From DASUBV01 sp035763085 (lineage in GTDB: Bacteria; Actinomycetota; Actinomycetes; Streptosporangiales; Streptosporangiaceae): a stretch of 58,276 nt of DNA. The notes beneath the pieces were generated by a model, which searched no databases, was not told the origin of the DNA, and worked only from the letters and a program-made list of their open reading frames with translations. The position numbers and the translations under genes were made by a program. The stretch covers positions 1-58,276 of the forward strand of contig DASUBV010000253.1 of NCBI GenBank assembly GCA_035763085.1. The letters run 5' to 3'. Shown piece after piece: positions 1-8,722 of the stretch (positions are counted from its first letter, which is position 1; each line of letters starts with the position of its first letter).

Positions 1-653
1 ACCTCGGCCTCGGTGACCTCTAGCTGCGGCGTGACCAGCAGGTGATCAAGCTGGATGACCGGCCGGTCCGCCGGGAAGCTGCGGCCCCGGATGGCGGGCG
101 CGTACCCGGCGGCGATCCAGGTGGCCAGCCGCGGCATGTTCAGGTCACCGGCGATGACGGTCGGCACGGCGTCGTCCGCACGCGCCAGGCGCGCCGTCAG
201 CCTGCACAGCTGGGCCGGGCTGGTGAAGCGGTGGGTGAGGTGGGTGCTGACCAGCCGCAGCGGCCAGCCGCCGGGCGTCTCGATCATGCAGACGAGCGCG
301 GCGCGGCTGACCGGGTCGCCGGGCGCCTGGCCCAGGCTGATGCACTCCTGGCCGGTGACCGGCAGCCTGCTCAGCACGCCGATGCCCCAGCTGCCGCGGT
401 CCGGGCGCGGGGCGATGGCGAGATCGGCCAGCGAGGTGCCTTCGGCCAGCGGGATGCGGATCAGCTCGGCGCCGAGCTTGCCCGCCGCGACCGCGACGTC
501 GTCAGGACCGGTGTCGCCGTCGGCCCACCACGCTTCCTGGACCGCGATGAGGTCGGCGTCGAGGCTGGCCAGCGCCGCCGGGACATCGAAGGGACGGCCG
601 GCCGCGCTGAGGCCGCAGTGCAGGTTCATGCTGCCGATCATGAGTGCCGCCAC
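1..653 (-). CDS. Endonuclease/exonuclease/phosphatase-family hydrolase, 3' end cut off
   Basis: The minus-strand frame encodes a metal-dependent phosphodiesterase/nuclease-fold protein of the DNase I-like superfamily. Hallmarks appear in order: an early QEAWW (metal-binding Glu), a central STHLTH, then AGDLNMP (the GDxN motif) and LDHLLV close to the window edge. Family members are usually about 220-270 aa, so only the last residues are missing. The start could be GTG at 653 or ATG at 641 (followed by GSMNLHCG); I give the longer version because the family needs an N-terminal strand. No signal peptide is visible, so a cytoplasmic location is likely. The substrate (DNA, phosphoester or other) cannot be told from sequence. 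There is no co-directional neighbour within the window. Confidence 0.8.
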   Translation of the reverse strand, partial: MAALMIGSMNLHCGLSAAGRPFDVPAALASLDADLIAVQEAWWADGDTGPDDVAVAAGKLGAELIRIPLAEGTSLADLAIAPRPDRGSWGIGVLSRLPVTGQECISLGQAPGDPVSRAALVCMIETPGGWPLRLVSTHLTHRFTSPAQLCRLTARLARADDAVPTVIAGDLNMPRLATWIAAGYAPAIRGRSFPADRPVIQLDHLLVTPQLEVTEAE

Positions 654-1149
654 GCCCCTAGCGTAGGGGCCCGGCCAGGCTGCGGCCCGGGCCGGCTGTG
701 GACCGCTCCTGCACAGGCGCATGTGCATATCCGGTGGAAAAAGCTGCGCACGCGGGGGATAACGCTGGCGAGGCTGTGGACGAAAAGAAAATCTTGAAAA
801 GATGCCCGGCAACCCCTTGTGCGCGGCCGGGCAGGGGCGTAGAAATGTCGTCACCACAGAAGAACGGAACCGCCCGGGAGGCAACTCCGGGGGCCCGTGG
901 TCAGAGTCAGGTACTGGCCATTTACCTGAGGTTTTGCTCGGAAGTGGTTGGCTGTACCGCGCGACTCCGCCGGGAAACTGGCAGGGTCTGCTCGCCGGGA
1001 AACTGACGGGCTGGCGCACCGTATGGTCAGCGAGGCCCCTGCATCTCATACATGCGGGGGCCTCGTTTCATGTGCGCATTTCCTGGCGTTCCGGCGCGGC
1101 TTCCGCCCGAATAGCGCAGGCCTTTCATAAACGCGCATTGCGCAATTCA
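654..1149. other. Structured intergenic region, no gene seen
   Basis: About 500 bp between the end-to-start borders of two minus-strand genes, with no plausible coding sequence. It holds a perfect 7-bp hairpin (TCAGGTA 907-913 with TACCTGA 923-929) followed by GGTTTT, a direct repeat CGCCGGGAAACTG at 968-980 and 993-1005 (25-bp period), and a strong terminator-like stem at 1031-1065. The stretch near 813-835 contains GATGCCCGGCAACCCC, reminiscent of the core of SAM riboswitches, but the remaining conserved helices could not be matched. An orphan plus-strand small RNA is possible. Confidence 0.4.
1031..1065. terminator. Strong 14-bp stem-loop terminator
   Basis: CGAGGCCCCTGCAT (1031-1044) pairs with ATGCGGGGGCCTCG (1052-1065) around a 7-nt loop; one position is a G-T wobble. 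It is followed on the plus strand by TTTCAT. It could end the minus-strand AI-2E transporter transcript (stop at 1150) or an unannotated plus-strand RNA. Confidence 0.65.
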
Positions 1150-2517
1150 TCAGGCTTCATTCACGTTGCCGATCTCACGCTGCGCGCCGGCCGCCGGCGG
1201 CAGGTCAGCGGCCGGCGGTGCCCCGGCCGCGCCGGCCGGGCCGGACGGCGCAGCCGGCCCGGGTGTCCCGCCCCGGCCGGCCGGGGCCGTCGACTGCCAG
1301 ATCTCCCGGATCAGGACCTGCAGCGCGCCCGCGGCGGGAATGGCGAGCAGCGCGGCTACGAAGGCCCCGAAGATTCCGCCGATCCACTCGCCGATCGACG
1401 CCCCGACCAGGATGGACACCAGGACCAGCAGGGGATTGACCTTCACCGTCCGGCTCATCACGACCGGGTTGAGGATGTGGTTCTCGATCTGGGTGTAGAT
1501 CAGGAACACCACCAGCGTCACGATGCCGGCCGTCAGCGAGTGGCCGACGGCGAACAGCACGACCGGGATGCCGGCCAGCGCGCCGCCGATCAGCGGCAGG
1601 AAGTCGACCAGCGCCACCCACAGCGCCCACAGGAACGGGAACGGCACTCCCAGCGCGAGCAGCGTGACCAGCACGACGACGCCGGCGGTGATCGAGGTCA
1701 GGAAGTTGCCCAGCATGTAGCCGGTAACCGAGCGGTTGACCTCGCGGGCAATACGCGAGTAGCGGGCCGCGCGCGCGGGGACCATCAGCCCCAGGATCGT
1801 GTTGCGCATCTTGGTGCCCTCCAGCAGCAGGAGCAGCACCAGCACGAAGATGGTGATCAGCTCCAGCAGCAGCGAGAACGCGCCCTTGCCCAGGCTGAGC
1901 GCGGGCTCGGCCAGGTTCTGGCCCAGGCTGACCAGCTTGGGCGCGTTCTTACTGACCCACGCCTGGATGTGGTAGCGCTGCACGAGGTGGCCGATCCAGC
2001 CCCGGCCGTGCTCGGCGTCGGCGACATAGCCGGGCAGCGACTGGGCCAGGTGCGCGATCCCGTTGGCCAGCGGGTAGCCGAACGCCACCGCCAGGCCGAT
2101 GAACACCAGCACGCCCCAGAAGGTCACGATGGCCACGGCCAGGCCGCGGCGGCGCACCTTCCACCGCTGCAGGGCGACCACCAGCGGGTTGAGCAGCAGG
2201 GCCACGAAGCCGGACACGACCAGCAGCAGGAGGACGTCGCGCAGCCGGTAGATCAGCCGGGCGGCCAGGTAGGTGACGGCCACCACCGCCACGGTGACCA
2301 GGATGGTCTGCAGCGGGATGCCGCGCTCGGCGGCCGCCTGCCACATCCGGGCGCGGCGCGGGGCGGCCGAGGCGGCCGGGTCGATGGCGGCCGGAGCGAC
2401 CTGGTCGATGGCGGTCGCGTCGACGGCTTGCGGGGCGATGGCGGCCGGGGACGTATCCCCGGCGGGCTGGCCCGCCTGACCGGCGGGCTCGGCCGGGATG
2501 TCGTGATCCTCACGCAT
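1150..2517 (-). CDS. AI-2E family (PerM-like) transporter
   Basis: A 455-aa integral membrane protein of the AI-2E/PerM permease superfamily. Residues 1-75 are an Ala/Pro-rich cytoplasmic extension. After it come a paired hydrophobic hairpin (VAVTYLAARLIYRLRDVLLLLVV), a long soluble segment, and the conserved C-terminal core with VDFLPLIGGALAGIP and a further hydrophobic pair, giving about 8 membrane segments. The tail ends in a Gly/Ala/Pro-rich segment. The family (about 350 aa plus tails) includes transporters of signalling molecules and sodium/proton antiporters, so the substrate is unknown. The ATG at 2517 is the first in-frame start beside the conserved part; the open frame runs much further upstream but has no family similarity there. 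It stands alone, with DUF2332 diverging on the other side. Confidence 0.9.
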   Translation of the reverse strand: MREDHDIPAEPAGQAGQPAGDTSPAAIAPQAVDATAIDQVAPAAIDPAASAAPRRARMWQAAAERGIPLQTILVTVAVVAVTYLAARLIYRLRDVLLLLVVSGFVALLLNPLVVALQRWKVRRRGLAVAIVTFWGVLVFIGLAVAFGYPLANGIAHLAQSLPGYVADAEHGRGWIGHLVQRYHIQAWVSKNAPKLVSLGQNLAEPALSLGKGAFSLLLELITIFVLVLLLLLEGTKMRNTILGLMVPARAARYSRIAREVNRSVTGYMLGNFLTSITAGVVVLVTLLALGVPFPFLWALWVALVDFLPLIGGALAGIPVVLFAVGHSLTAGIVTLVVFLIYTQIENHILNPVVMSRTVKVNPLLVLVSILVGASIGEWIGGIFGAFVAALLAIPAAGALQVLIREIWQSTAPAGRGGTPGPAAPSGPAGAAGAPPAADLPPAAGAQREIGNVNEA

Positions 2518-2742
2518 CCGGACATCATGGCAGTGCGGCCGCCCGGAGGGAGGCCGCTCCGCCGAGCGAGCCGGCAGGGGGCCGGCGCTGCCTGGACTGA
2601 GGAGCTTGCGGCGAGGGAAGGCGGTGCCTCCATGGCACCCTGCCGGGGAGCGGGCAGGCACACGAGCGAGCCGGCGGGGTGCAGGCGGCGCAGGAGCCGG
2701 GGCCGCGTCCGGGTGGCGCCGCGCTTGCCCTAGTTTGGAGGC

Positions 2743-3822
2743 GTGGAACCTCCGGCGGCTGCGGGTGCCGCGTTCGCGCCGGCTCAGCACGCGGCCTGGC
2801 TGCTCGGCCAGCAGGGGCGGGCCTGCGCGGCCCTCGGCAGCCCGCTGTACGCCAGCCTGCTGGACCACGCCGCGGCGGACCTGCTGGGCGGCGGCCCGGT
2901 CGCCGCGGTCCTGGACGGTTACCTGGCCGAGCCCGCCGCCAGCGTTCTCGCGCTGCGGATGCTGGGCGGCGCGCACGCGCTGGCCCTGTCCGGGCAGGCG
3001 CCCGGCCTGGCCGCGTTCTACCCGTCCGCGGGCGGCACCGCCAGCCCCGGCCCGGACGGTGCCGACGCCTGGGATGCGCTGCGGCAGACGCTGACCGCGC
3101 ACGCCGACTGGATCAGGACCTGGCTGACCCGCCCGCCGCAGACCAACGAGGTGGGCCGCGGCGCCGCGCTGGTCGGCGGCCTGCGGCACATCGCGGCCGA
3201 GAAGCAGCTGCCGGTCCGCCTGATCGAGGTCGGGACCAGCGCGGGGCTGAACCTGCGCGCCGACCAGTTCCGGATCACCGGCGAGGCCGGCCGGCATGGT
3301 GACTCGTCCTCGCCGGTGGTCCTGGCCGGCGGCTGGCGGGGCGCCCCGCCGCCGGAGACGGCCGTCGAGGTGGTCTCCCGCGGTGGCGGCGACCTCGACC
3401 CGATCGACCCGGCGACCCCCGCGGGCAGCCTGACCCTGACGGCCTACGTCTGGCCCGACCAGGCCGGCCGCCTGGAGCGGCTGCGCGGGGCCATCGACCT
3501 GGCCGCGGCCATCCCGGCCGACGTGCGCCGCGAGTCGGCGACGGCGACGCTGGCCCGCACCCGGCTGGCCGACGGGAGCTGGACGGTGCTGTGGCACTCG
3601 ATCTTCCGCCAGTACCTCGACACCGGGCAGCGCGCCGAGCTGTCCGCCGGGGTGGCCGGGCTCGCCGCGGCGGCGACCGCCTCGGCCCGGTTCGCCTACC
3701 TGTACCTGGAGCAGTCGCGCAGCGGCGGCTGCCCGGTGACGCTGACGACGTGGCCCGGCGGGCGCAAGCGCGTCATCGGGCACGCCCCGCCGCACGGCCT
3801 GCCCGTCACCTGGGACGCCTGA
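2743..3822 (+). CDS. DUF2332 family protein
   Basis: A 359-aa soluble protein matching the actinobacterial DUF2332 family over its full length. Typical segments are the N-terminal QHAAWLLGQQGRACAALGSP region, the central IEVGTSAGLNLRADQF, the HSIFRQYL segment and the C-terminal VIGHAPPHGLPVTW. The EVGTSAGLN segment resembles a nucleotide or SAM-binding glycine loop, but no activity has been assigned to the family as far as I know. The GTG start at 2743 has GGAGG only one base upstream, which is too close for a normal ribosome site, so translation may be leaderless or start differently. It converges with the S9 peptidase gene, with 21 bp between the stops. Confidence 0.8.
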   Translation: MEPPAAAGAAFAPAQHAAWLLGQQGRACAALGSPLYASLLDHAAADLLGGGPVAAVLDGYLAEPAASVLALRMLGGAHALALSGQAPGLAAFYPSAGGTASPGPDGADAWDALRQTLTAHADWIRTWLTRPPQTNEVGRGAALVGGLRHIAAEKQLPVRLIEVGTSAGLNLRADQFRITGEAGRHGDSSSPVVLAGGWRGAPPPETAVEVVSRGGGDLDPIDPATPAGSLTLTAYVWPDQAGRLERLRGAIDLAAAIPADVRRESATATLARTRLADGSWTVLWHSIFRQYLDTGQRAELSAGVAGLAAAATASARFAYLYLEQSRSGGCPVTLTTWPGGRKRVIGHAPPHGLPVTWDA

Positions 3823-3843
3823 CCGTACCCGGTCCGTACGCCA

Positions 3844-5967
3844 TCAGCGCGGCCCCTGATCTGCGCTCAGCGTGACCCGGAAGCCATCGCCGGGACCCGG
3901 CTCCGCCATGAGATGGCGCCGCAGGAACTGCAGCTGATGCTGCAGCAGGCTCCCGGTGCACGCCGAGCCGATCGCCGAGTGCCCGGCGCCGGGCAGCAGC
4001 AGTACCTCGTGCGGCCGCCCGGCGGCCACCAGCGCGCTGGACAGCCGCAGCGTGTTCGCCGCGAAGACGTTCTCGTCGGCCAGGCCGTGGATCAGCAGCA
4101 GCGGCCGGCTCAGCTGCGGGGCGGCCCGGATCAGCGAGCACGCCTCGTACCGCTCCGGGAACTGGTCCGGGTGGCCGAGGGTCCGCTCGCGCCAGTGCGC
4201 GTTATACAGCCGCTGGTCGGTGACGCCGGCGCCGGCCACGGCGACCCGGAAGACGTCCGGCCGGCGCAGCACGGCCAGCGTCGCGATCGTGCCGCTGAAC
4301 GACCAGCCGCGGATGCCCGCCCGGCTCAGGTCGAGCTCGGGATGCAGCCGCGCGGCCTCGTGCAGCGCGGCCACCTGGTCCTCGAGCACCGGGCCGAACG
4401 GGTCACCGTGCACCTCGCGCTCCCAGGCGGGGCCGCGTCCGGCGGTGCCGCTGCCGTCGGTGGCCAGCACCGCGAAGCCCTGCTCGGCGAACCACTGCGA
4501 GACCAGCGCCCACCAGTCCAGCGCGGCGGTGACGCGCTGCGAGCCCGCCCCGCCGTAGGAGTCAACCAGCACCGGCAGCGGGCCGTGCTCGGGCCGGTGC
4601 CAGGACGGCAGGAACAACGCGGCCCGCAGCTGGCGCGGACCGAGGACCAGCCGCCGCACCCGGACCTTGAGCACCGGGTGCTGCACCAGGGACGCGACCG
4701 GCACGTCCGGGCCGCCCGGCCGGGACACTGTGCACCGGCCGGCGGGCTCGTCCGCGCACCGGGCGCTGTGCACCAGGGTGCTGGCCCGCAGCGTGCCCGT
4801 ATGCACGCCGGGCTCGGTGCTGAGCTGCCGCAGCCCGCTGCCGGGCCGGTAGCTCCACAGGTGGGTCTGCGCCGGGTCGCGCGACGCGGCGAGCAGGATG
4901 CCGGCGTCTCCGGAGTCCGGGCCGCCGCCGGCATCCGGGCCGCCGTCCACGCTGAGCACCGCGCGCAGCTGCAGGCCGGGCGGCGTGACCGGGACCCCGT
5001 CCACCGTCAGGTGCCGGGTGCCGGCCAGGTCGGCGTGCCACAGCAGGGCGCCGCCGGGCGTCCGCGCGGGCAGCCCGGGGACCAGCTGCACCCAGCAGTC
5101 GTCGCGCTGCTCGGCGAGCACCGTGGTCGTGCCGGTCGCCGGGTCGATCGCGAGCATCCGGACCGTGCGCTGATCGCGTGACTGGACGACGCCAAACGGG
5201 CCGTGACCGTCCCACCCCGCGCCGACCAGGTACTCCAGCTCGCCGTGATCCCACCGTGCCTCGGTGCGCGAGACGTCCAGCCCGCAGATCCACAGCGAGC
5301 AGCCGGGGCCGGGCATGCCGGCGGCCGGGTAGCGCACCGCCCGCGGCGGGCTGGCGGGCTCGGCCGGGTTCGACAGGTGCCACACCGGGACCGCTGCGGA
5401 GTCAGTCCGGGCGGTCAGCAGCGCGGTGCCGTCCGGGGCCCACCAGAACCCGCGCGGGCCGGCCACCGACGTCGTGGCCGTGAGCTCGGCGGTCCCGAAC
5501 GTCACGGCCGGCCCGTCGGGTGCCGCGAGCACCCGGTCCGCGGCCCCGTCCGCCGCAATGACGCGCACCGCACCGCCGGACAGGTACGCGATGCGCGTCC
5601 CGGCCGGGTCCGGGCGCGGGCCGGCCACCGGGCTGGCGGCCGGCAGCCGCCGTGGCCGGCCGCCGGTGACCTCCGCCGTCCACAGCTCACCGGCCAGGGC
5701 GAAGGCGGCCAGCCGGGCGTCGCGGTCGGTGGCGTAGCTGCCGATCCCGGTGCCCGGATCGGCTGTCAGGTCGGCGGGATCAGCCAGCAGGCGCTCGGTG
5801 CCGGAGCCGACGTCCACCGCCCGCAGGCAGGCCACCGGGTCGTCGCCCGCGCGGCTGCGCAGGAACAGCACGGTCGCGCCGTCGGGCGAGATCGTGAACT
5901 GGCCGGGCGCGCCCAGGGCGAACCGGCGGGTCCGGGCCAGCTGCTCAGGAAGGGAGGTTGCCGCCAT
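3844..5967 (-). CDS. S9 family (dipeptidyl-peptidase IV-like) serine peptidase
   Basis: A 707-aa protein with an N-terminal beta-propeller (repeated Asp/Trp-rich blades, about residues 10-440) and a C-terminal alpha/beta hydrolase domain. The propeller-hydrolase join carries VDSYGGAGSQRV, typical of prolyl oligopeptidase relatives. The nucleophile Ser556 lies in GWSFSGT, followed by the acid in LLIHGLADENV and the histidine in LPGAGHSAIG. No signal peptide is visible, so it is probably cytosolic and trims short peptides. The ATG at 5967 (MAATSLPEQL) is chosen because family similarity begins right there; the frame is open a little further upstream. It is not obviously in an operon. Confidence 0.9.
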   Translation of the reverse strand: MAATSLPEQLARTRRFALGAPGQFTISPDGATVLFLRSRAGDDPVACLRAVDVGSGTERLLADPADLTADPGTGIGSYATDRDARLAAFALAGELWTAEVTGGRPRRLPAASPVAGPRPDPAGTRIAYLSGGAVRVIAADGAADRVLAAPDGPAVTFGTAELTATTSVAGPRGFWWAPDGTALLTARTDSAAVPVWHLSNPAEPASPPRAVRYPAAGMPGPGCSLWICGLDVSRTEARWDHGELEYLVGAGWDGHGPFGVVQSRDQRTVRMLAIDPATGTTTVLAEQRDDCWVQLVPGLPARTPGGALLWHADLAGTRHLTVDGVPVTPPGLQLRAVLSVDGGPDAGGGPDSGDAGILLAASRDPAQTHLWSYRPGSGLRQLSTEPGVHTGTLRASTLVHSARCADEPAGRCTVSRPGGPDVPVASLVQHPVLKVRVRRLVLGPRQLRAALFLPSWHRPEHGPLPVLVDSYGGAGSQRVTAALDWWALVSQWFAEQGFAVLATDGSGTAGRGPAWEREVHGDPFGPVLEDQVAALHEAARLHPELDLSRAGIRGWSFSGTIATLAVLRRPDVFRVAVAGAGVTDQRLYNAHWRERTLGHPDQFPERYEACSLIRAAPQLSRPLLLIHGLADENVFAANTLRLSSALVAAGRPHEVLLLPGAGHSAIGSACTGSLLQHQLQFLRRHLMAEPGPGDGFRVTLSADQGPR

Positions 5968-6156
5968 GCCCGGTACGCTGCCACAGCGCCGCGCCGGCGG
6001 CGCGGCAATAACCGGCTCGCCAGCCCGCCCGTCCACTCAGATGTGGCTCCGGGCCGGGATGTGGCCCCGGGGCGCGATGTGGCCCCGGCAGCCGTCACTG
6101 GGCAGGGTTCGCGGCACCGCTGAGGCGAGCGCTGCGGCTGAGCGGGTGACCGAGTG

Positions 6157-7116
6157 CTAATAGCCGGCGGCGGGGTCGACCAGGCCCTCCAGCGGCTGGC
6201 CGGCCGCGAACGCCGCCACGTTGCGCTGGATGCGGCGGGACAGCAGCTGCCTGATCATCTCCGCGGTGTCGGCGGTGTGCGGGGTGATGATGCAGTTGTC
6301 CAGGTCCCACAGCGGGTGGCCCTCGGGCAGCGGCTCGGGGTCGGTCACGTCCAGGGCGGCTCCGCCAATGGACCGCTCGCGCAGCGCGGCGACCAGCGCA
6401 TCGGTGTCCACGTGCCGGCCGCGCGCCACGTTCACCAGCCAGGCATCGCGCCGCATCGCGGCCAGCTGCGCCGCGCCGATGATGCCCTCTGTCGCCGGGG
6501 TCAGCGCCAGCGCCACGAACACGACCCGGGCCGGCGCCAGCGCCTCCAGCAGCTGGCCGGCCTGCAGCGTGCGCGCCGCGCCGGGCAGCGCGCCCGGCTG
6601 GCGGCGCACCACGGTGACCTCGGCGCGCATCGGCGCGAGCAGCTCCAGCAGGCTGACCGCGATGCCGCCGCCGCCCAGGATCGTGACCGGCTGGTCGTAC
6701 AGGCTCTCGCCGGCCGCGGTGCCCCAGGACCGGGCCTGGATCCGGCGGCGCAGGAACCGCAGCCCGGCCATGGCCAGCATCAGCGCGTGCTCGGCGACCG
6801 GCTCGGCGTAGGCGCCCTTGGCGCAGGTCCAGGTGCGCGCCGGGTCCAGCAGGCCGGCCTCGGCGACGCGTTCCACGCCCGCGAACGGCAGCTGCACCCA
6901 GCGGGCGGCCTGCGCGGCAGCCAGCGCCTTGGTCAGCCCGTCGATGTCGCTCGCGTCGAGCCAGATCAGCGCGTCGGCGGCCGGCCCTATCTCGGTGAGC
7001 TCGCCGCCGGCCCCCCGGACGGCCGCGATCACTTCGTCCCAGGGCTCCGGCCCGATGGCAATGCGAGATGAGGTCACAATCGCGACCTTAGCGGGGGCTG
7101 CCGCTGACCGGCGCAC
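6157..7116 (-). CDS. D-isomer-specific 2-hydroxyacid dehydrogenase
   Basis: A 319-aa NAD(P)-dependent oxidoreductase. The Rossmann loop GGGGIA lies at residues 148-153, and the catalytic triad can be read as Arg232 (VNVARGR), Glu261 (DPEPLPEGHPLW) and His280 (ITPHTAD). This arrangement is shared by glyoxylate/hydroxypyruvate reductases and phosphoglycerate dehydrogenases. It starts with GTG and lies 71 bp downstream of the methylene-THF reductase homologue at the end of the corrinoid methyl-transfer gene run, so it may be its last gene. A link through serine-cycle-like C1 metabolism (hydroxypyruvate reduction) is attractive but unproven; the substrate cannot be read from sequence. Confidence 0.85.
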   Translation of the reverse strand: MRRSAAAPAKVAIVTSSRIAIGPEPWDEVIAAVRGAGGELTEIGPAADALIWLDASDIDGLTKALAAAQAARWVQLPFAGVERVAEAGLLDPARTWTCAKGAYAEPVAEHALMLAMAGLRFLRRRIQARSWGTAAGESLYDQPVTILGGGGIAVSLLELLAPMRAEVTVVRRQPGALPGAARTLQAGQLLEALAPARVVFVALALTPATEGIIGAAQLAAMRRDAWLVNVARGRHVDTDALVAALRERSIGGAALDVTDPEPLPEGHPLWDLDNCIITPHTADTAEMIRQLLSRRIQRNVAAFAAGQPLEGLVDPAAGY

Positions 7117-7187
7117 CAGCCGGCCTCATGATCAGTCCCGCGCCGCAGCAGGCGGCCCGGATTCAGCAGCGTGCCGGGCCTGGCCAG

Positions 7188-8045
7188 TCACCGGGCTGGG
7201 ACTGCCTCGAGCGCTCGGAGCAGCGCGGCCCGCCACTCCTCGGTCTTGCGCACCTGGTTGAAGGTGAACACGTGCAGGCCCGTTACCTGAGCGGCCGGGT
7301 CGGTGAGCGCGGCCGCGGCCTTGTCCAGGAACCGGTCCGGGCTGTAGCCGCCCGGCGCGCCGAGCCGGACCAGCCACTCGGCGTGCCCGGCCACGAACCG
7401 GGCCGACTCCGCGGCGCCGGACACCGCCGCCAGTTTCAGCAGCCGGGCCTTGTCCAGCGGCCCGGCCAGGCCCACCAGGACCGGCAGCGCGATGCCGCGG
7501 GCCCGGATCCGGGTCAGCCAGCGGTGCAGGACCGCCGGGCTGAAGCACAGGTTGCTGACGATGTAGGTGGCGTGATGGCGCTTGTCCCACATGGCCTGCA
7601 CGGTGATGTCATCGCCGATCTTGGGGTGGCTCTCCGGGTAGCCGGTGATCCCCACCCGCTCGAACGGCCGGCCCATCGCGGTCAGCTGGTCCAGCACCTC
7701 CAGGGCGCTGTGGAAGCTCCCGGCGGGCGGATCGGCGTCGCCGGCCGGCACGAACACGTCGTTCACCCCGGCGGCGGTCAGCCGGGCCACGACGTCGGCC
7801 AGGTGGGCGCTGTCGCGCACCAGCCGCGCGGACAGGTGCGGCACGACCGGGTAGCCGTGCTCGCGCAGCCGCTCGGCCAGCGCCAGCGTGGGCTCCAGGC
7901 CCCTGGCCGGCGAGGCGGTCACCGTCACCGTCAGCTCGCGGGGCACCCACTCCAGCACCGACTGCTCGGCGCTGGGCGCCGGCAGGATCTCATAACGCGG
8001 GGCGCGCAGCAGCGGGGCGATGCGGGCCAGCCCGGTCCGGGTCAT
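7188..8045 (-). CDS. Methylenetetrahydrofolate reductase-like protein
   Basis: A 285-aa MTHFR-fold (TIM barrel, FAD) protein. Diagnostic parts are VPAGDADPPAGSFHSALEVLDQL, the GITGYPESHP segment, and VSNLCFSPAVLHRWLTRI, corresponding to the flavin- and folate-binding strands of MetF. It overlaps the DUF1638 gene by four bases (ATGA), implying translational coupling. In corrinoid demethylation loci this family member is expected to oxidise 5-methyl-THF to 5,10-methylene-THF, the reverse of its biosynthetic role. That direction is inferred from context. A second, quite different MetF homologue sits at 22832-23869. The family call is solid; direction and electron acceptor are uncertain. Confidence 0.85.
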   Translation of the reverse strand: MTRTGLARIAPLLRAPRYEILPAPSAEQSVLEWVPRELTVTVTASPARGLEPTLALAERLREHGYPVVPHLSARLVRDSAHLADVVARLTAAGVNDVFVPAGDADPPAGSFHSALEVLDQLTAMGRPFERVGITGYPESHPKIGDDITVQAMWDKRHHATYIVSNLCFSPAVLHRWLTRIRARGIALPVLVGLAGPLDKARLLKLAAVSGAAESARFVAGHAEWLVRLGAPGGYSPDRFLDKAAAALTDPAAQVTGLHVFTFNQVRKTEEWRAALLRALEAVPAR

Positions 8046-8722
8046 GTGCTGTCTCCCGCCTCGCCGGCCACGAAGCGCTCCAGTTCCCGCTCCAGGCCGG
8101 CGGTCCCGGTGCTGATGATGGTCAGCGGCAGGCCGAACTCCGCCGCGATGCGCGCGGCGGCGGCGTCCAGGCCGGGGTCACGCTGCTGGGCCAGCCAGAC
8201 CACCCGCTTGTAGTGGCCGAAGTAGTCGGGCCACAGCTCCGGGTGCCGGTCCAGGCCCAGCCCGGCGCGCACCGTCTTGTCGAAGCTGCGCACCAGGTAG
8301 TCGGTCAACAAGTAGGTGCCGGGCTCGGCGTCCAGCAGGCCGGCGATCTTGTCCTGGCCGCCGAGCACGTCGTAGCAGTGCAGCCCGGCCAGCCGCGGCA
8401 CGCCCAGCTCCTGGCAGAGCTCATCGAGCACGCCGTAGGTGCCGCAGTCGGCGTAGGCCAGGGCCACCCGCAGCCCGCGGGCCTGCAGGGCCACCGCCGC
8501 CTCCCGCGCCGCCGGGGCGATCTGGGCCGGCCGGTTGTGCAGCGGCGCGGGCAGGCTGTGCACCAGCACGGCCCAGCCCCGGCGCGCAGCGATCTCCCGG
8601 ACGTGCCCGGCCAGCGCTCCGCACGCGATGACCGCCAGCTCAGGGGAGTCAGGATCAGGACGGGAACGGGAGCTGGTCGACGAACGCGTCGTTGAAGTCG
8701 CTGCGGTCGGAGAGCTCGACAT
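8042..8722 (-). CDS. DUF1638 domain-containing protein
   Basis: About 226 aa, matching DUF1638: it begins the conserved part with LAVIACGALAGHVREI and carries YADCGTYGVLDELCQELGVPRLAGLHCYDVLGG and DYFGHYKRVVWLAQQRDP. Cys and His residues in CGTYG and HCYDVL may bind metal. The family recurs in corrinoid methyltransferase loci; its role is unknown. The only in-frame standard start is ATG at 8722, which overlaps the end of the upstream activator gene by 68 bp; the conserved domain begins only after the overlap, so a CTG or other non-standard start near 8645 is possible. The next gene starts within its stop codon. Confidence 0.75.
   Translation of the reverse strand: MSSSPTAATSTTRSSTSSRSRPDPDSPELAVIACGALAGHVREIAARRGWAVLVHSLPAPLHNRPAQIAPAAREAAVALQARGLRVALAYADCGTYGVLDELCQELGVPRLAGLHCYDVLGGQDKIAGLLDAEPGTYLLTDYLVRSFDKTVRAGLGLDRHPELWPDYFGHYKRVVWLAQQRDPGLDAAAARIAAEFGLPLTIISTGTAGLERELERFVAGEAGDST

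Noticed and set aside
813..850. SAM-type riboswitch
   Set aside because: Only the CCCGGCAACC-like patch fits. The other conserved helices and any downstream plus-strand sulfur or methionine gene are missing.
802..2733. 643-codon plus-strand frame
   Set aside because: It is antisense to the AI-2E gene and made of Asp/His/Gln/Arg-rich sequence typical of shadow frames in GC-rich DNA.
2518..3795. N-terminal extension of the AI-2E gene (open frame of 881 codons)
   Set aside because: The extra part lies antisense to the DUF2332 gene, has Arg/Gly-rich composition and no family resemblance.
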